Part shown: positions 17,221 to 23,768 of the stretch, piece by piece | Layout: every line of letters starts with the position of its first letter | How positions within the stretch are numbered: the first letter of the stretch is position 1 | Assembly: GCA_900549295.1 (NCBI GenBank) | Contig: URNG01000043.1 | Location: 1 to 23,772, forward strand | Source of the DNA: an uncultured Rhodocyclaceae bacterium | GTDB taxonomy: Bacteria; Pseudomonadota; Gammaproteobacteria; Burkholderiales; Rhodocyclaceae | Direction: 5' to 3' | Length of the DNA stretch: 23,772 bases | Program-made: the position numbers and the translations under genes | Notes under the pieces: model-generated | Database searches by the model: none | What the model was told of the DNA's origin: nothing | Seen by the model: only the letters and a program-made list of their open reading frames with translations

Positions 17221-18084
17221 ATGAATCAGCAAAACAAGGCACCATTGGTAGAAATCGGCGTAAATGATCTCAAGGCGGGCGACGTGTTGCTGTCGTATGG
17301 TGACGGCTTCATTTCTGATGCCATACGCCTCATCGACGGGGGTAAATACAGTCATGCTGCCCTGTTCGACGGCAGCAAGATCGTGGAAGCGGGACTGCGG
17401 GGCGTGGTGCATACTCCGTTGGAACTGGAGATCGGCGCGCAAAAGTACGTGGATGCCTACCGTTTCCAGTCCGACACGGGGATGCCGCTTGCGCCACCGG
17501 ACTGGCCTGCCGATCCGGTTATCCAGCGCGCTCACTACTATCTGGAAAAGGGCACCAAGTACGCCGATAACCAGCTTTACCTGGTCGGTGTGCTGATCGT
17601 GCTCAAACGCCTGACCTTCAGCCGCGTCGAGAAAGCTGTCATGCAGGCTTTGCTGGCAATGGTGTTCAAGCTGTTCAAACGCATTGCGGATGGGGGCGAA
17701 GTCAAGTCGGTCGTATGCTCGGAACTGGTGTACCGGAGTTTCTACGAAGCGCTGCCGGAGAAGAAATACGGCCTGACCATCAAGGGCACCTTCGCCGCGC
17801 TGCAAGCCTCTGTCGATTCAGACTTTGACAGCCTGCTGCAAAACGATAGTGGCCCGGCGCTGAACGACGCGGTGCAGCCCTATGAGCTGGATCCCGAATA
17901 TCAGGATTTGCTCGAACAGACTGAAAATTTGTATCGCCAGATCGAACCCGGACTATTTGCGCCGGAGCGCCAGGATTTGCTGGAAGCCGCCAGCCCCTTC
18001 GTGGCGGCGGAAATGGTCAGCCCGCACGACCTGCAACGCAGCCCCAACCTGAAACTGATCGGCAGGTTGCGCAAGCCCGCTTGA
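17221..18084 (+). CDS. YiiX/YebB-like permuted NlpC/P60 cysteine hydrolase
   Basis: The 287-residue product has the hallmarks of circularly permuted papain-fold (NlpC/P60-type, PF05708-like) enzymes. GDVLLSYGDGFISDAIRLIDGG leads into KYSHAALFDG with the catalytic His45; EAG contains an acidic residue (Glu56); and the nucleophile appears late, Cys166 in SVVCSELVYRSFYE. Family members act as amidases or thioesterases on lipids or peptides, but the substrate here is unknown. There is no signal peptide or clear membrane segment, so it is probably cytoplasmic. The region from about 200 on (acidic, ending in a basic tail) is not assigned. The ribosome site GAGG (17212-17215) precedes the ATG. The gene lies alone between trpE and trpG, with terminators before and after, which suggests an insertion unrelated to tryptophan synthesis. 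Confidence 0.8.
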   Translation: MNQQNKAPLVEIGVNDLKAGDVLLSYGDGFISDAIRLIDGGKYSHAALFDGSKIVEAGLRGVVHTPLELEIGAQKYVDAYRFQSDTGMPLAPPDWPADPVIQRAHYYLEKGTKYADNQLYLVGVLIVLKRLTFSRVEKAVMQALLAMVFKLFKRIADGGEVKSVVCSELVYRSFYEALPEKKYGLTIKGTFAALQASVDSDFDSLLQNDSGPALNDAVQPYELDPEYQDLLEQTENLYRQIEPGLFAPERQDLLEAASPFVAAEMVSPHDLQRSPNLKLIGRLRKPA

Positions 18085-18135
18085 TCGTGCAGTTCAAGAT
18101 CGGCTTGCAGGCGTTCGCCTGGATCAGCGCCCGGT

Positions 18136-18172
18136 CCGGAAAGCTCGATGCTTCCGGGCGGGGTGTTTTGTT
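18136..18172 (+). terminator. Intrinsic terminator after the YiiX-like gene
   Basis: CCGGAAAGC (18136-18144) pairs with GCTTCCGG (18150-18157), with one bulged A and the loop TCGAT. GCGGGG and a T-rich run (TGTTTTGTTTG) follow. It lies 52 bases after the stop codon. Confidence 0.65.
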
Positions 18173-18205
18173 TGTGGTTCTTTTTATCCCAATACCGGGT
18201 GCGAT

Positions 18206-18352
18206 GTGAAACTCAGCGGCACCCACGGGGAATACGACGCCATAGGCACTGAAACCATGATCTGGGCGCTGTACGAGAAGTTGTGTATTTCGGTCGGGCG
18301 CCTGATCCGGTCTCGTCTGGTTTTTGACGCGGGCGGCTCGTGCAGACGATAA
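18206..18352 (+). CDS. Doubtful small ORF of 48 codons
   Basis: This GTG-start frame gives a product beginning KLSGTHGEYDAIGTETMIW (after the first residue), which reads like natural protein rather than an Arg/Ala-rich shadow. The C-terminal half is less convincing. Its end overlaps the predicted trpG promoter, and there is no strong ribosome site. It may be the relic of a longer gene or a chance frame. I recognise no family. Confidence 0.22.
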   Translation: MKLSGTHGEYDAIGTETMIWALYEKLCISVGRLIRSRLVFDAGGSCRR

Positions 18353-18353
18353 T
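18324..18353 (+). promoter_or_regulatory. Predicted sigma70 promoter for trpGDC
   Basis: TTGACG (18324-18329) and GATAAT (18348-18353) each have one mismatch to consensus and are 18 bases apart. Transcription would start near 18360, about 130 bases before trpG. This gives trpGDC a promoter independent of trpE. Confidence 0.6.
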
Positions 18354-18383
18354 CCGGCCCCTCAGACAACGTTTTTCCCCTGG

Positions 18384-18420
18384 CCGGCTGCGGCGAGGCG
18401 GGCAGCCGACAAACAGCCGG
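18384..18420 (+). promoter_or_regulatory. Alternative hairpins in the trpG leader
   Basis: CGGCTGC (18385-18391) can pair with GCAGCCG (18402-18408), or the overlapping CCGGCTG (18384-18390) can pair with CAGCCGG (18414-18420). Each is a 7-bp exact match and they exclude each other. No T-run follows, and no Trp-rich leader ORF was found here. Confidence 0.35.
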
Positions 18421-18489
18421 GCAAGCGACCGGATGAATATTGAGGCAGCCAGCGGCAAGGGTTAATGAAATCAAAAGGATAGCCTTGTT

Positions 18490-19062
18490 ATGCTGCTGAT
18501 GATCGATAATTACGATAGCTTCACCTACAACATCGTCCAGTATTTTGGCGAGTTGGGGCAGAAGGTCGAGGTGTTCCGCAACGATGAAATCACCTTGCCG
18601 GAAATCGCGGCATTGAAACCGGACTACCTGGTGATTTCTCCTGGGCCGTGCGCGCCGGCGCAGGCGGGGATCTCGCTGGCGGCGATCCGCGAGTTTGCCG
18701 GCAAGATTCCCTTGCTCGGCGTCTGCCTGGGGCATCAGGCGATCGGCGAGGCATTCGGCGGACGCATCGTGCGGGCGCAGCAGTTGATGCACGGCAAGGT
18801 GTCGCTGGTGGAGCACAGGAACCAGGGTGTTTTCCGCAATCTTCCGAATCCGCTGACCTGCACGCGCTATCACTCGCTGGCCATCGAGCGGGCCAGCCTG
18901 CCGGAGTGCCTGGAAATCACCGCCTGGACGGCCGACGGAGAAATCATGGGTGTGCGCCACAAAACCCTGGCTGTGGAAGGCGTGCAGTTTCACCCGGAAT
19001 CCATCCTGACCGAATGCGGTCATGAGTTATTGAACAACTTTCTTGAGGAGCACCGCGCATGA
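18490..19062 (+). CDS. trpG: TrpG, anthranilate synthase glutaminase subunit
   Basis: TrpG is the class I glutamine amidotransferase that hydrolyses glutamine and channels ammonia to TrpE. In many bacteria the same subunit also serves PabB in folate synthesis. The 190-residue product has MIDNYDSFTYN at the N-terminus, the oxyanion-region motif SPGPCAP, the nucleophile Cys79 in GVCLGHQ, and His168/Glu170 in FHPES completing the triad. The ribosome site AAGGA (18475-18479) is 10 bases before the ATG. Its stop overlaps the trpD start (ATGA). Separation from trpE with its own promoter would allow TrpG to be made when trpE is off, which fits a dual PabA-like role; that is inference. Confidence 0.97.
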   Translation: MLLMIDNYDSFTYNIVQYFGELGQKVEVFRNDEITLPEIAALKPDYLVISPGPCAPAQAGISLAAIREFAGKIPLLGVCLGHQAIGEAFGGRIVRAQQLMHGKVSLVEHRNQGVFRNLPNPLTCTRYHSLAIERASLPECLEITAWTADGEIMGVRHKTLAVEGVQFHPESILTECGHELLNNFLEEHRA

Positions 19063-20087
19063 CCCCGCAGGACGCCTTGCAGCGCGTGATCGAACACCGC
19101 GAAATCTTCCACGACGAAATGGTGGCCTTGATGCGCCAGATCATGAACGGCGACGTGTCCCCCGTGATGACGGCGGCGATCATTGCCGGTCTGCGCGTGA
19201 AAAAGGAAACCATAGGTGAGATTGCCGCCGCAGCCAGCGTCATGCGCGAACTGGCAACGCCGGTGGCGGTGCCGTACGACCGGCATTTTGTGGATATCGT
19301 GGGCACGGGCGGCGATTCGGCGCACAGCTTCAATATTTCCACGGCCTCCATCTTCGTGGCTGCTGCTGCTGGTGCCAAGGTGGCCAAGCACGGCGGGCGC
19401 AGCGTGTCCTCCAGTTCCGGCAGCGCCGACGTGCTGGAAGCGCTGGGGGCCAACATCAACCTGAGCCCGGAAAAAGTCGCCGCTTGCATCGAGGCCTGCG
19501 GCATCGGTTTCATGTTCGCGCCCAATCATCACAGCGCCATGAAGCACGTCGCGCCGGTGCGCCGCGAGATGGGTGTGCGTACGATTTTCAATATTCTCGG
19601 GCCGCTGACCAATCCGGCGAGCGCGCCCAATACGCTGATGGGCGTGTTCCACCCTGATCTGGTCGGTATTCAGGTGCGCGTGATGCAGCGCCTGGGTGCG
19701 GAGCGCGTGCTGGTGGTGCATGGCAAGGATAATCTGGACGAAATCTCGCTCGGCGCAGGAACCCTGGTGGGCGAATTGAAGGACGGGGTGGTGCGTGAGT
19801 ACGAAATCCATCCGGAAGATTTCGGTTTGCAGATGCTTTCCCTACGTAATCTGCGCGTGGGCAGCGCCGAGGAGTCGCGCGCCATGTTGCTGGGGGCGCT
19901 GGCTAACCAGCCCGGCGCGCCGCGCGAAATCGTCTGCTTGAATGCCGGCGCGGCGCTCTATGTCGCCAATGTGGCCGAGAGCATTGCCGACGGTATCCAG
20001 CGCGCGCGCGAGGCGATCGCCAGCGGCGCGGCGCGGCAGAAACTGGAAGATTTCGTGGCGACGAGCCAGCGGCTGGGGGCGGCATGA
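19059..20087 (+). CDS. trpD: TrpD, anthranilate phosphoribosyltransferase
   Basis: TrpD transfers the phosphoribosyl group of PRPP to anthranilate. The 342-residue product has the PRPP-binding loop GTGGD (82-86) in DIVGTGGDSAHSFNIST. The second conserved stretch KHGGRSVSSSSGSAD (110-124) is a slight variant of the common KHGNRSVSSKSGSAD. NILGPLTNPA further on is typical. The ribosome site GAGGAG at 19045-19050, inside the end of trpG, is 8 bases before the ATG. Both ends overlap neighbours by ATGA (trpG before, trpC after), so trpGDC is a translationally coupled unit. Confidence 0.98.
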   Translation: MTPQDALQRVIEHREIFHDEMVALMRQIMNGDVSPVMTAAIIAGLRVKKETIGEIAAAASVMRELATPVAVPYDRHFVDIVGTGGDSAHSFNISTASIFVAAAAGAKVAKHGGRSVSSSSGSADVLEALGANINLSPEKVAACIEACGIGFMFAPNHHSAMKHVAPVRREMGVRTIFNILGPLTNPASAPNTLMGVFHPDLVGIQVRVMQRLGAERVLVVHGKDNLDEISLGAGTLVGELKDGVVREYEIHPEDFGLQMLSLRNLRVGSAEESRAMLLGALANQPGAPREIVCLNAGAALYVANVAESIADGIQRAREAIASGAARQKLEDFVATSQRLGAA

Positions 20088-20872
20088 GCGACATTCTGAA
20101 GAAAATCATCGCCACCAAGCATGAAGAAGTGGCCGCCGCGCGCGTGCTGAAATCCCTGGCGCAACTGGAAGCCGAATGCGCCGCACAATCCGCGCCGCGC
20201 GATTTCGTTGGCGCGATCCGCCAGAAAATTACCTGCGGCCAGAGCGCAGTGATTGCGGAAATCAAGAGGGCGAGCCCGTCCAAAGGCGTGATCCGCGCTG
20301 ATTTTCATCCGGCGGATATTGCCCGCAGCTACGCCGAGCATGGCGCGGCTTGTCTTTCCGTATTGACGGATCGGCAATATTTTCAGGGCGCGCCGGAATA
20401 CCTGCAGGCGGCGCGCGCGGCCTGCCAGTTGCCGGTGCTGCGCAAGGATTTCCTGGTTGATGCCTATCAAGTGGCCGAAGCGCGGGCGATGGGCGCGGAT
20501 GCCATCCTGCTCATCGCGGCGGCGCTCGATTTGCCGCAAATGCAGGCCCTGGAACGCCAAGCGATGGATTACGGCATGGCGGTGCTGGTTGAGGTGCATG
20601 ACGGCGCAGAGCTGGATGCCGCCTTGCAGCTAAAAACACCGCTGCTGGGAATCAATAACCGCAACCTGCGCACCTTCGAGGTCAGCCTGGAAACGACGCT
20701 GGGTTTGCTCCCGCGTATTCCGCAGGAGCGCATCGTCGTCACCGAAAGCGGCATCCTGGAACGTGCCGACGTGCTCAGAATGCGGGAGAAGCAGGTGCAC
20801 GGCTTCCTCGTCGGCGAGGCTTTCATGCGCGCGCCGGAGCCGGGCGAAGCGCTGGCGGCGCTGTTTGGCTGA
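20084..20872 (+). CDS. trpC: TrpC, indole-3-glycerol-phosphate synthase
   Basis: TrpC closes the indole ring from carboxyphenylamino-deoxyribulose phosphate. The 262-residue TIM-barrel product shows the catalytic segment AEIKRASPSKG (58-68, with Glu59 and Lys61), Lys121 in LRKDF, LLGINNRNLRTFEV, and VTESGI. It is monofunctional, without the TrpF fusion seen in enterobacteria; trpF and trpBA are not in the window. The start overlaps the trpD stop (ATGA). It is the last gene of the rightward trp unit and converges on hemB with a 33-base gap. The gap has only a weak long-loop pairing and no standard terminator. Confidence 0.98.
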   Translation: MSDILKKIIATKHEEVAAARVLKSLAQLEAECAAQSAPRDFVGAIRQKITCGQSAVIAEIKRASPSKGVIRADFHPADIARSYAEHGAACLSVLTDRQYFQGAPEYLQAARAACQLPVLRKDFLVDAYQVAEARAMGADAILLIAAALDLPQMQALERQAMDYGMAVLVEVHDGAELDAALQLKTPLLGINNRNLRTFEVSLETTLGLLPRIPQERIVVTESGILERADVLRMREKQVHGFLVGEAFMRAPEPGEALAALFG

Positions 20873-20905
20873 GAGCCGTAAGCGCCGCCGGGGTTTCTTC
20901 GGCTT

Positions 20906-21904
20906 TCAGTCCTGCTGTCGCAGATACTTCGCCGCATCCAGGGCGAAATAGGTGAGGATGCCGTCAGCACCGGCGCGCTTGAAGGCGAGCAAGCTTTCCA
21001 TCACCACGGCTTCTTCGTTGAGCCAGCCGTTTTGCGCGGCCGCCTTGAGCATGGCGTATTCGCCGCTGACCTGATAGGCGAAGGTGGGGACGCCGAATTC
21101 GTCCTTCACCCGGCGCACGATGTCGAGATAAGGCATGCCCGGTTTCACCATTACCATGTCGGCGCCTTCGGCAATGTCCTGCGCCACTTCGCGCAGGGCT
21201 TCGTCGCTGTTGGCCGGGTCCATCTGGTAGGTGTACTTGTTGCCCTTGCCCAGATTGGCCGAGGTGCCCAGCGCGTCGCGGAAGGGGCCGTAGAAGGCGG
21301 AGGCGTACTTGGCGGAATAGGCCATGATGCGCGTGTTGATGTGGCCGCCGGCTTCCAGCGCCTGACGGATGGCGCCGATGCGCCCGTCCATCATGTCGGA
21401 AGGCGAGACGATGTCGACGCCGGCTTCGGCATGCGACACCGCCTGCCGCACCAGGGCTGCAGTGGTGATGTCGTTCTGCACGTAGCCGTGCTCGTCGATG
21501 ATGCCGTCCTGGCCGTGGGTGGTGAAGGGGTCAAGCGCCACGTCGGTCATCACGCCCAGTTCCGGGAAGCGCGATTTCAGCGCGCGCACGGCGCGCTGGG
21601 CGAGGCCGTCCGCGTCCCAGGCGGCGCGGGCATCCAGGCTTTTGGTGCTGGGGTCGACCACCGGGAAAATGTCGAGCAGCGGAATGCCCAGTTCCAGCAT
21701 CTGCTCGCCCACGCGCAGCAATTCGTCGATGGACAGGCGCTCGACGCCGGGCATGGACGGAATCGCGGCGCGGCCCGACAGTTCATGCACGAACACCGGA
21801 TAAATCAGGTCGTCCACCGTCAGGCGGGATTCGCGTATCAGGCGGCGGGAGAAATCATCGCGGCGCATCCGGCGCAGGCGGGTCGCGGGAAAATGATCGA
21901 GCAT
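20906..21904 (-). CDS. hemB: HemB, porphobilinogen synthase
   Basis: HemB (delta-aminolevulinate dehydratase) joins two ALA molecules into porphobilinogen in haem synthesis. ATG 21904 gives 332 residues and has the ribosome site AAGGAAG just upstream on the minus strand. The frame is open to 22030, but the extension is not HemB-like and overlaps the end of engB. The two Schiff-base lysines are visible: Lys199 in MAYSAKYASAFYGPFRDA and Lys254 in MVMVKPGMPYLDI. The metal-site segment DVALDPFTTHGQDG (121-134) has Ala/Asp/Asp where zinc enzymes carry cysteines, so this is the Mg-dependent, Pseudomonas-like type. It lies downstream of engB on the same strand, separated by 122 bases. Confidence 0.97.
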   Translation of the reverse strand: MLDHFPATRLRRMRRDDFSRRLIRESRLTVDDLIYPVFVHELSGRAAIPSMPGVERLSIDELLRVGEQMLELGIPLLDIFPVVDPSTKSLDARAAWDADGLAQRAVRALKSRFPELGVMTDVALDPFTTHGQDGIIDEHGYVQNDITTAALVRQAVSHAEAGVDIVSPSDMMDGRIGAIRQALEAGGHINTRIMAYSAKYASAFYGPFRDALGTSANLGKGNKYTYQMDPANSDEALREVAQDIAEGADMVMVKPGMPYLDIVRRVKDEFGVPTFAYQVSGEYAMLKAAAQNGWLNEEAVVMESLLAFKRAGADGILTYFALDAAKYLRQQD

Positions 21905-22026
21905 CGCAGTCTTCCTTGCAGAAAAATGATCGGTGATGAAACTTACGTGGAGGGCGTTGGTCCTAGCTGCACGATGATTCATGTCATCGCCCGCTTCACC
22001 TCCCTGAGCGGGTGCCTTGATTGCGA

Positions 22027-22698
22027 TCAAGGCTGCTTCGCCCCCGGATTCCCCTGATCCGGGGGCATTTTCTTGGCCTCGCCAGAAACGGTTGTTTTGT
22101 CCGCTATGTCCAGCCAGCGCGCCAAAACGGCCTCCGCTTCCTGTATGCCCGTTTTTTTCAGGCTGGAAAACAGTTGAGCGCTATACGGCCCCTCGCCCCA
22201 ACTCGCAATTTCACTTTGCACTGCGCGCAATATCTTGGTTTGTTCCTGGCGCGACAGCTTGTCTGCCTTCGAGAGCAGGATGTGCATCGGGCGGCCGGTC
22301 GGGCGGAACCACGCGATCAGATTGCGATCCAGATCCGTGAACGGACGACGGCAGTCCATGATGACCACCAGGCCAACCAGTGGCGAGCGCTTGCTCAGAT
22401 AGGGGCCGATCAGACCCTCCCACTGCCGACGGACATCTTCTGGTGCCTTGGCAAAGCCGTAACCCGGGAGGTCGACAAAATATTTTCCGGGTGCCAAGGT
22501 GAAGTAATTGAGATGCTGGGTGCGCCCGGGCGTCTTGCTGACATAGGCCAGCCGTACCCGTCCGGCCAGCGTATTGATTGCAGAGGATTTGCCCGCATTG
22601 GAGCGCCCGGCAAAAGCGACTTCACAGAGGGCATCAGCGGGTAAATCGCGCAGATTGGCTACCGTGGTCAGGAAAGACGCGTTCTGAAATAAGGGCAT
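22027..22698 (-). CDS. engB: EngB (YihA/YsxC) ribosome-assembly GTPase
   Basis: EngB is an essential small GTPase of the TRAFAC class that acts in large ribosomal subunit assembly. ATG 22698 gives 223 residues. G motifs are visible in order: GRSNAGKSS (G1, 31-39), a G2 Thr in KTPGRTQ (55-61), DLPGY (G3, 76-80), SKADK (G4, 143-147) and SSLKKTG (G5). About 20 C-terminal residues (KKMPPDQGNPGAKQP) extend beyond the usual end and are encoded by two hairpin-forming segments. The long open frame upstream, to 23550, is antisense to cytochrome c4. Just before the ATG is a GC hairpin plus T6 instead of a clear ribosome site. Confidence 0.96.
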   Translation of the reverse strand: MPLFQNASFLTTVANLRDLPADALCEVAFAGRSNAGKSSAINTLAGRVRLAYVSKTPGRTQHLNYFTLAPGKYFVDLPGYGFAKAPEDVRRQWEGLIGPYLSKRSPLVGLVVIMDCRRPFTDLDRNLIAWFRPTGRPMHILLSKADKLSRQEQTKILRAVQSEIASWGEGPYSAQLFSSLKKTGIQEAEAVLARWLDIADKTTVSGEAKKMPPDQGNPGAKQP

Positions 22699-22718
22699 AA
22701 AAAACGCGGGCGGCCCGC
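22699..22718 (-). terminator. Terminator-like hairpin touching the engB start codon
   Basis: Read on the minus strand, GCGGG-CCG-CCCGC (22718 down to 22706) forms a 5-bp GC stem, followed by G and T6 (22704-22699) and then directly by the engB ATG. It resembles a small intrinsic terminator or attenuator in the engB leader. The stem is short and the function unproven. Confidence 0.4.
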
Positions 22719-22806
22719 CTTGATGAAGAAAACTTAATATAGAATAACAGGTTTGAAACTTCCCTTCTGGCCAAAGCGCCTCTTTCCGCGCACTAGGAGC
22801 TCGAAA

Positions 22807-23442
22807 ATGATCCGTACCACGGCACTGGCAATCCTCTTTGCCACCAGTTTCGTTACCCACGCCTCCGAACAGGCTGTCGTCAAGGCCGATCCGGCCAAAG
22901 GCAAGCTGATTGCAGAGTCCATCTGCGTCGCCTGCCACGGTCTGGAAGGCAACAGCATGGATGCCGCCAATCCGCATCTGGCGGGGCAGGTCGAGCAATA
23001 CATCTATAAGCAGCTCAGTAATTTCAAGCCGGTCGGCGACAAGCCGGCGCAGCGCGACAACGCTATCATGGCTGGCATGGTCGCTGCGCTGGAAGATGCG
23101 GACATGCGTAACGTCGCCGCTTGGTACGCCAGTCAAAAGCTGAAGCCGGAAGCGGCCAAGGAAGAAACCAGCATTGCGCTGGGCAAGAAGCTTTGGCGTC
23201 AGGGCGATTTCCGTAAAGGCATTCCGGCCTGCGCCGGCTGCCATGGCCCGGCTGGTGCCGGCATCCCGGCGCAATACCCGCGTCTGGCCGGTCAGTTTGC
23301 CGCCTACACCGAGAACCAGCTCAAGACCTTCCGCGACGAAACGCGTGGCAACGATCCGGAAAAGATGATGCGCACCATTGCCGCCAAGCTGTCGGACGTC
23401 GAAATCAAGGCGGTCGCCGACTACGCAGCGGGCCTGCGCTAA
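22807..23442 (+). CDS. Diheme cytochrome c4, periplasmic
   Basis: This is an electron carrier of the cytochrome c4 type, which usually feeds terminal oxidases or denitrification enzymes. ATG 22807 gives 211 residues and has AGGAG (22795-22799) 7 bases upstream. A Sec signal peptide (MIRTTALAILFATSFVTHA) ends at about residue 19. Two similar domains follow, each with a haem motif: CVACH (40-44) and CAGCH (142-146). The likely axial methionines are Met89 (AIMAGM) and Met187 or Met188 (MMRTIAAKLSD). The gene is divergent from engB, with a 108-base shared upstream region holding an A/T-rich segment and TAGAAT (22740-22745), a possible -10 box. A terminator follows 25 bases after the stop. Confidence 0.96.
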   Translation: MIRTTALAILFATSFVTHASEQAVVKADPAKGKLIAESICVACHGLEGNSMDAANPHLAGQVEQYIYKQLSNFKPVGDKPAQRDNAIMAGMVAALEDADMRNVAAWYASQKLKPEAAKEETSIALGKKLWRQGDFRKGIPACAGCHGPAGAGIPAQYPRLAGQFAAYTENQLKTFRDETRGNDPEKMMRTIAAKLSDVEIKAVADYAAGLR

Positions 23443-23467
23443 CCGGCAAGCCGAAGCATTCAGACCA

Positions 23468-23493
23468 GGGTGGCCAGTTGGCCGCTCTTTTCT
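23468..23493 (+). terminator. Intrinsic terminator after cytochrome c4
   Basis: GGGTGGCC (23468-23475) pairs with GGCCGCTC (23480-23487) over 8 bp, with two G-T wobbles and loop AGTT. TTTTCT follows. It isolates cytochrome c4 from the rRNA promoters downstream. Confidence 0.7.
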
Positions 23494-23547
23494 ATTGTGG
23501 TGGGAGATGCTGTGCCGTGAGTTGAGAGGCTGCGGGCAATGGCAATG

Positions 23548-23608
23548 CAAAATTTTTTCTGAAATTTCTCTCTGACCCTCTTGACGGATTTTTTTTGCTG
23601 GGTAGAAT
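23548..23608 (+). promoter_or_regulatory. rRNA operon promoter P1 with upstream A/T-rich element
   Basis: TTGACG (23581-23586) and TAGAAT (23603-23608) are 16 bases apart, and the spacer contains T8. A/T tracts at about 23551-23570 (AAAATTTTTTCTGAAATTT) sit where an UP element would bind the polymerase alpha subunit. The GCGCGGC discriminator after the -10 is typical of promoters under stringent (ppGpp/DksA) control. Distance to the boxA element supports an rrn promoter. Confidence 0.7.
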
Positions 23609-23684
23609 GCGCGGCTTCCTTGGATTGCCGGGGTTTTCTGGTGGTTTGAGGGGTTTCTGGAGGGGAAATATTTTCTGGAAATGC

Positions 23685-23713
23685 TTGACGGGGGCTGAGG
23701 TTTGTTTCACAAT
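23685..23713 (+). promoter_or_regulatory. rRNA operon promoter P2
   Basis: TTGACG (23685-23690) and CACAAT (23708-23713) are 17 bases apart, 104 bases downstream of P1. Two tandem promoters ahead of boxA match common rRNA operon architecture. The -10 has two mismatches. Confidence 0.5.
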
Positions 23714-23756
23714 CTCATTTCTTTGCTTCTTGGGAAGCTGCCTGTTGTTTAGGTGA

Positions 23757-23768
23757 TGTTCTTTAACA
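23757..23768 (+). promoter_or_regulatory. boxA antitermination element of an rRNA operon leader
   Basis: TGTTCTTTAACA differs by one base from the E. coli rrn boxA core TGCTCTTTAACA, which binds NusB/NusE to prevent Rho termination. It lies four bases from the right edge, so the 16S rRNA gene is expected just beyond the window. Confidence 0.85.

Larger units (their letters stand above)
18085..18489. other. 405-base gap between the YiiX-like gene and trpG
   Basis: The segment contains a terminator (18136-18172), a doubtful 48-codon GTG-start ORF (18206-18352), a well-formed sigma70 promoter (18324-18353), and a trpG leader with two mutually exclusive hairpins (18384-18420). No larger gene is supported. 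Confidence 0.65.

Noticed and set aside
18433..18465. A 10-codon ORF (MNIEAASGKG) as a trpG attenuator leader peptide
   Set aside because: It contains no Trp codon, has no ribosome site, and no terminator follows.
20873..20905. Terminator between convergent trpC and hemB
   Set aside because: The only pairing (GAGAGCCG with CGGCTTTC) has a loop of about 20 bases and two weak pairs, and no T-run lies in the right place.
21032..22057. A 341-codon plus-strand frame opposite hemB
   Set aside because: It is His/Val/Gly/Asp-rich antisense of hemB, with no ribosome site or motif.
22014..22065. Two exact hairpins at the end of engB (GCCTTGAT/ATCAAGGC at 22014-22033 and CCCCCGGAT/ATCCGGGGG at 22041-22065) as terminators
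   Set aside because: Neither is followed by a T-run on the minus strand in the direction of engB transcription. The second is inside the coding sequence. The weak T-rich run on the plus strand has no rightward gene to end.
22699..23550. Long N-terminal extension of the engB frame
   Set aside because: It is antisense to cytochrome c4; EngB homology starts at the ATG at 22698.
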